25,626 bases of DNA, from the NCBI GenBank assembly GCA_038240295.1, contig JBBSDW010000025.1, positions 1 to 25,626 on the forward strand. Reading direction: 5' to 3'. Position 1 is the first letter of the stretch. Every line of letters begins with the position of its first letter. The notes under the pieces are model-generated. The model was given only the letters and a program-made list of their open reading frames with translations. It made no database searches and was not told where the DNA came from. The DNA is from JABDDM01 sp038240295. GTDB taxonomy: Bacteria > Bacteroidota > Ignavibacteria > Palsa-1295. Both the position numbers and the translations under genes were made by a program. Shown here one piece after another: positions 22,937-25,626 of the stretch.

Positions 22937-25342
22937 TTAGAATGACGTGATTTGAAAATTTGGTCCGATCCAATCGGCAGACGTGCTCGATTCAAAGCTA
23001 AAGTGAAGTGTTTGATCGGCCTCAAGTGCTTCGGGAATATCGACGTAAAAAATTCCGAGCCCGACAGAAGTCGAGTTCAAAGTCTTTTCCTCGCCGTTCC
23101 CGATTGCGTAGCTTAAGCTGAACTCCTGATCTGCTTGCATGCGAAGCAAGCGGCCTGCAGGGATCTTGCCAACCTGCCGCGTCGGCTTCCAGATTTCGAG
23201 ATCGCGATGTTTGTGCTCTTTGAGATATCGCGCTGCAACTTCTGGCACCAGATCGAAGACTTTCCCGTCGTGCACCGATCGCAGCAACTTGATATATTCG
23301 GCATGAGCCCACATGAGCGGAGTTGCAGAGCCGGTTGACTTGCCACAATAAAGATGCTCTTCCGGAAAATCGGCTGCGTCCCAAATTTGCTCCGGCAGCA
23401 AGCAGGTTTCAGAAGTCAGCGTCTCGAGCGTTTTGATATGATCTTCGGTGGATGCGCCGAGCGATAGTTCATATTGCCCGCGTTCGCCGGAGAGCAACGG
23501 CCACAACCTCCCCACTCCCCAGTGATCGTAAGCTGTGCCATCATCGCGCTGTCCGTAGCCATCGTGATTATACCGGTACCAGCAATTCGCGACGAAGCCC
23601 GAATCGGTCGATACCGAACGTTTGAGAATCTTATCGAGCACGATCACGGAATCGACTATGATCGGGTCATTGGCAGCGCGAACGCCATATCGGACCAACT
23701 CAAGCAGACCTCCATCGACTATTTCTTTCGCGAGAAACTTTGATTGTTTGCTCGGATCGATATTCGGCAGGTGCAGCACACCGTTATTCGGATTTTCATG
23801 AGGCGTGTTGTTGCCAAGCACTGCCGGACAGATCCTGATATAATGCCGAGCAATGCCTTCGACAAGCGTACCTTCTGTTGTTACACACCACTCCTCAATA
23901 TGTGTTTCAAGAAAATCGGCATAGTCAAAAAGATACGCTGCGATCGCGCGGTCGCCTTTCTCATTCGCAAACGATGCAGCGATCACAAGACTGGCAATGA
24001 TCGCCGCAAGCGTCGAAGGCGAGTAACCCGATAGCTCTTCCCATCGCTCCTGCCCAGTGATCGGCCCCTCACGTACTAAGAATCCCGCAGCGCGGATGAT
24101 CATCGGATAAGGATCGAATGCCTTGAATGCGCTGTCGCGCTTAAGATGTCCGGCCAGCAGGATCGGAAAAGCCACTTCATCGAGCTGGACGCCTTTCCAA
24201 TAGGGTGTGCCATCCACCCAGAAGTTTTGTGGGAACCCGCCGTTCGGTAACTGACTCGTCGCAAGATAGATGAGTGCGCGAAGCGGCGTTGCTTTATCGC
24301 CGGCAGCAAGAAGCCCCGTAGCACTCTGGACAAGGTCGCGCGTCCAAACAAGATGATACCCACCCGTATCTTCATCATCCTTGGCTTCACCCCAGGGAAT
24401 CGAAAGCGATGCGATCATTGCCCCCGGATAGGTCTTGTCCTCGTGTGCGAGCAGCACACTATACGAATGCCGGTAAAGCCTTCCGTCATCGAAGCTGGCA
24501 CTATCGATCGGAAGAATATGCCTGCACGGCCGTTGCCACTGTTCGATATATTTTTCGCGATGTTCGGCAAATGGGATCGCGAGGGACTGAAAAAGCGTCG
24601 ACATCGCATGCTGAGAACCGGATCCAAACGAAAGACCCAGGGTAAATTCACGCGCTTCATTCAGATCGAGTTCACCGAAGAGCGCGACATTCCCGTTCTC
24701 GGCTTTATCGAACTCCCATTTCATTTCGAAGTTCTGCGTCAGATCGCGCCAGCCATCGCTTTCACCGACATAGCCAGCCGAAAGTTTGCGAAAAGGAATA
24801 TCGGCGCCAAGCGCAAGCCAGTTGCCATCGCGTTCGGCCATCAACAGATCGTGCTCTGGCGAGTGCATGACATAGCCAGAATTATTCGCACCGCCGACAT
24901 CAAGATGGGGCGAGCAGAGCACGTAAAATTTCAGCATCTTTAGCACTTCGGGATCGCCTTCGATCGTGATGTGCTGAAGCAAACACGAAAGATGCGGTTC
25001 GACGATGACTTCTTTTATAATTGTGTATCGGCCATCAGGATCTGCGTTGCGAATTCGGTAACCCAAGGTGTGCTCGGCGAGCGGCTCGATCGAACTGATC
25101 AGTTGACGCTTTTCTTCGTGCACGAAAGTCTTGCCATCCGAGATCATCAGCTGCAAATCCCGAATCTGCGGCCGGTCGATCGTCGGATAATAAACTTCCG
25201 TTACGATGCCGCGCCAGATCGTGAACCAGAGATTGCTCGCATCGTCATAGGCAGTCCCGACCGCATCCTTGTTACCGGCAGTCCACCGAGGGTCAATCCC
25301 TGGTGCGCCAAAAGCCGTGCGATCGCCTCGAATGGTCGGCAT
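22937..25342 (-). CDS. Glycoside hydrolase family 15, glucoamylase-type, cytoplasmic
   Basis: This 801-aa protein has the bacterial GH15 layout: an N-terminal beta-sandwich (about 1-270; TAYDDASNLWFTIWRGIVTEVYYP), then an (alpha/alpha)6 barrel (YHLVWTRDL, QLPNGGFPQNFWVDG, general acid about E435 in ERWEELSGYSPST, general base about E651 in LLPEQIWDAADFP), then a short C-terminal beta domain. Such enzymes release glucose from starch, glycogen or maltooligosaccharides, or act on trehalose or related glucosides in some branches. There is no signal peptide, so the substrate is intracellular, perhaps storage glycogen. It is followed 8 bp later by the HAD phosphatase gene and is probably cotranscribed with it. 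Confidence 0.95.
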   Translation of the reverse strand: MPTIRGDRTAFGAPGIDPRWTAGNKDAVGTAYDDASNLWFTIWRGIVTEVYYPTIDRPQIRDLQLMISDGKTFVHEEKRQLISSIEPLAEHTLGYRIRNADPDGRYTIIKEVIVEPHLSCLLQHITIEGDPEVLKMLKFYVLCSPHLDVGGANNSGYVMHSPEHDLLMAERDGNWLALGADIPFRKLSAGYVGESDGWRDLTQNFEMKWEFDKAENGNVALFGELDLNEAREFTLGLSFGSGSQHAMSTLFQSLAIPFAEHREKYIEQWQRPCRHILPIDSASFDDGRLYRHSYSVLLAHEDKTYPGAMIASLSIPWGEAKDDEDTGGYHLVWTRDLVQSATGLLAAGDKATPLRALIYLATSQLPNGGFPQNFWVDGTPYWKGVQLDEVAFPILLAGHLKRDSAFKAFDPYPMIIRAAGFLVREGPITGQERWEELSGYSPSTLAAIIASLVIAASFANEKGDRAIAAYLFDYADFLETHIEEWCVTTEGTLVEGIARHYIRICPAVLGNNTPHENPNNGVLHLPNIDPSKQSKFLAKEIVDGGLLELVRYGVRAANDPIIVDSVIVLDKILKRSVSTDSGFVANCWYRYNHDGYGQRDDGTAYDHWGVGRLWPLLSGERGQYELSLGASTEDHIKTLETLTSETCLLPEQIWDAADFPEEHLYCGKSTGSATPLMWAHAEYIKLLRSVHDGKVFDLVPEVAARYLKEHKHRDLEIWKPTRQVGKIPAGRLLRMQADQEFSLSYAIGNGEEKTLNSTSVGLGIFYVDIPEALEADQTLHFSFESSTSADWIGPNFQITSF

Positions 25343-25388
25343 AGGTAGAAATTCTGAAGGTTAAGATCAAGCCCGAAAGTGAACGATG

Positions 25389-25396
25389 CAAAAGTA
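25389..25396 (-). promoter_or_regulatory. TAnnTTTG box upstream of the GH15 gene
   Basis: TACTTTTG on the minus strand is a perfect match to the Bacteroidota -7 consensus TAnnTTTG and lies about 46 bp upstream of the ATG. No TTTG is seen at the expected -33 position, so support is partial. Confidence 0.3.
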
Positions 25397-25422
25397 GAGA
25401 ATGTCGCAGTCGTCGCAGCGTA

Positions 25423-25569
25423 TGTCATCCTGAACCAGCAGCGAAGTGAAGGATGCAATGGAATATTGGTCTCGACAGGATGACACGCTTTGAAGTGTGG
25501 TTCCAAAGAGAAAAGTTTGGGCCATGTCATCCTGAACGAGCTTTAGCGAAGTGAAGGATCTCATGGAAT
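25423..25569. repeat. Cluster of direct and inverted repeats (TGTCATCCTGAAC family)
   Basis: Two imperfect direct copies run from 25423-25464 and 25525-25569. Both have TGTCATCCTGAAC, then AGCGAAGTGAAGGAT, then ATGGAAT. Between them CAGGATGACA (25476-25485) is a perfect 10-bp inverted copy of the start. Similar TGTCATCCTGA...GAAGGATCT elements are scattered through many bacterial genomes, by general recollection. Open frames across this stretch are only the repeats read through. Apart from these and the promoter box, 25343-25626 shows no gene. Confidence 0.65.
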
Positions 25570-25597
25570 CTCTCAGGCGAAGGGACCCCTCGACTGC

Positions 25598-25623
25598 ATG
25601 GAATGAATACACTTACATTCCAT
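25598..25623. repeat. 8-bp perfect hairpin at the right edge
   Basis: ATGGAATG (25598-25605) and CATTCCAT (25616-25623) form a perfect stem with a 10-base loop. The window ends three bases later, so whether a T-tract follows on either side cannot be seen. It could be a terminator or part of the adjoining repeat cluster. Confidence 0.4.
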
Positions 25624-25626
25624 TAG

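Noticed and set aside
24353..24943. Plus-strand open frame of 196 codons inside the GH15 gene
   Set aside because: It is antisense to a fully conserved GH15 barrel and shows no motif of its own.
25367..25612. Minus-strand open frame of 81 codons at the right edge
   Set aside because: It is the repeat cluster read in frame (the same 'LVQDD' type words recur twice), not a gene.

Overview
The window (about 25.6 kb, moderate GC, coding densely on both strands) looks like a piece of a Gram-negative chromosome from the Bacteroidota/Chlorobiota side of the FCB group. The signs are two secreted proteins with C-terminal domains of the type IX secretion (T9SS) sorting kind, two PorV/PorQ-like outer-membrane proteins, scarce Shine-Dalgarno sequences, and a 46-bp CRISPR repeat of the kind seen with type II-C systems in Bacteroidota. 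A Kapaibacteria- or Ignavibacteria-like lineage is my best guess, as inference only.

Left edge (1-231): the end of a CRISPR array with three full 46-bp repeats and three 30-bp spacers. Its cas genes, if any, lie outside the window. Then comes a same-strand run of eight genes (409-7925): a 67-aa basic protein, a cytoplasmic BtuF-like cobalamin-binding protein, ribosomal proteins S18 and L28, a family-9 glycosyltransferase (GT9), an MsbA-type ABC exporter and two more GT9 enzymes. Spacings are small or negative, so translation genes appear to be joined to lipopolysaccharide core synthesis and export.

Middle (7909-16224, minus strand): an envelope block. In transcription order it has an FAA-hydrolase family enzyme, a membrane GT2 glycosyltransferase, a DUF1207-like outer-membrane protein, a site-2 protease (M50), a lipoprotein, a BNR-repeat protein with a T9SS-type C-terminus, and two PorV/PorQ-like barrels. 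Several starts are GTG or TTG and overlap the previous stop codon.

Signalling module (16391-19980, plus strand): a response regulator, a FIST-domain sensor and a hybrid histidine kinase whose own receiver domain is a close duplicate of the free regulator. A nearly identical 16-bp element with sigma-54-like -24/-12 spacing precedes both the regulator and the FIST gene. This is the most interesting unit of the window.

Right part (20005-25342, minus strand): a 731-aa T9SS-type BNR protein with a cohesin-like segment, a HAD phosphatase and a cytoplasmic GH15 glucoamylase-type enzyme. The last 280 bases have no credible gene but hold a cluster of direct and inverted repeats. I saw no tRNA, rRNA, transposase or cas gene.
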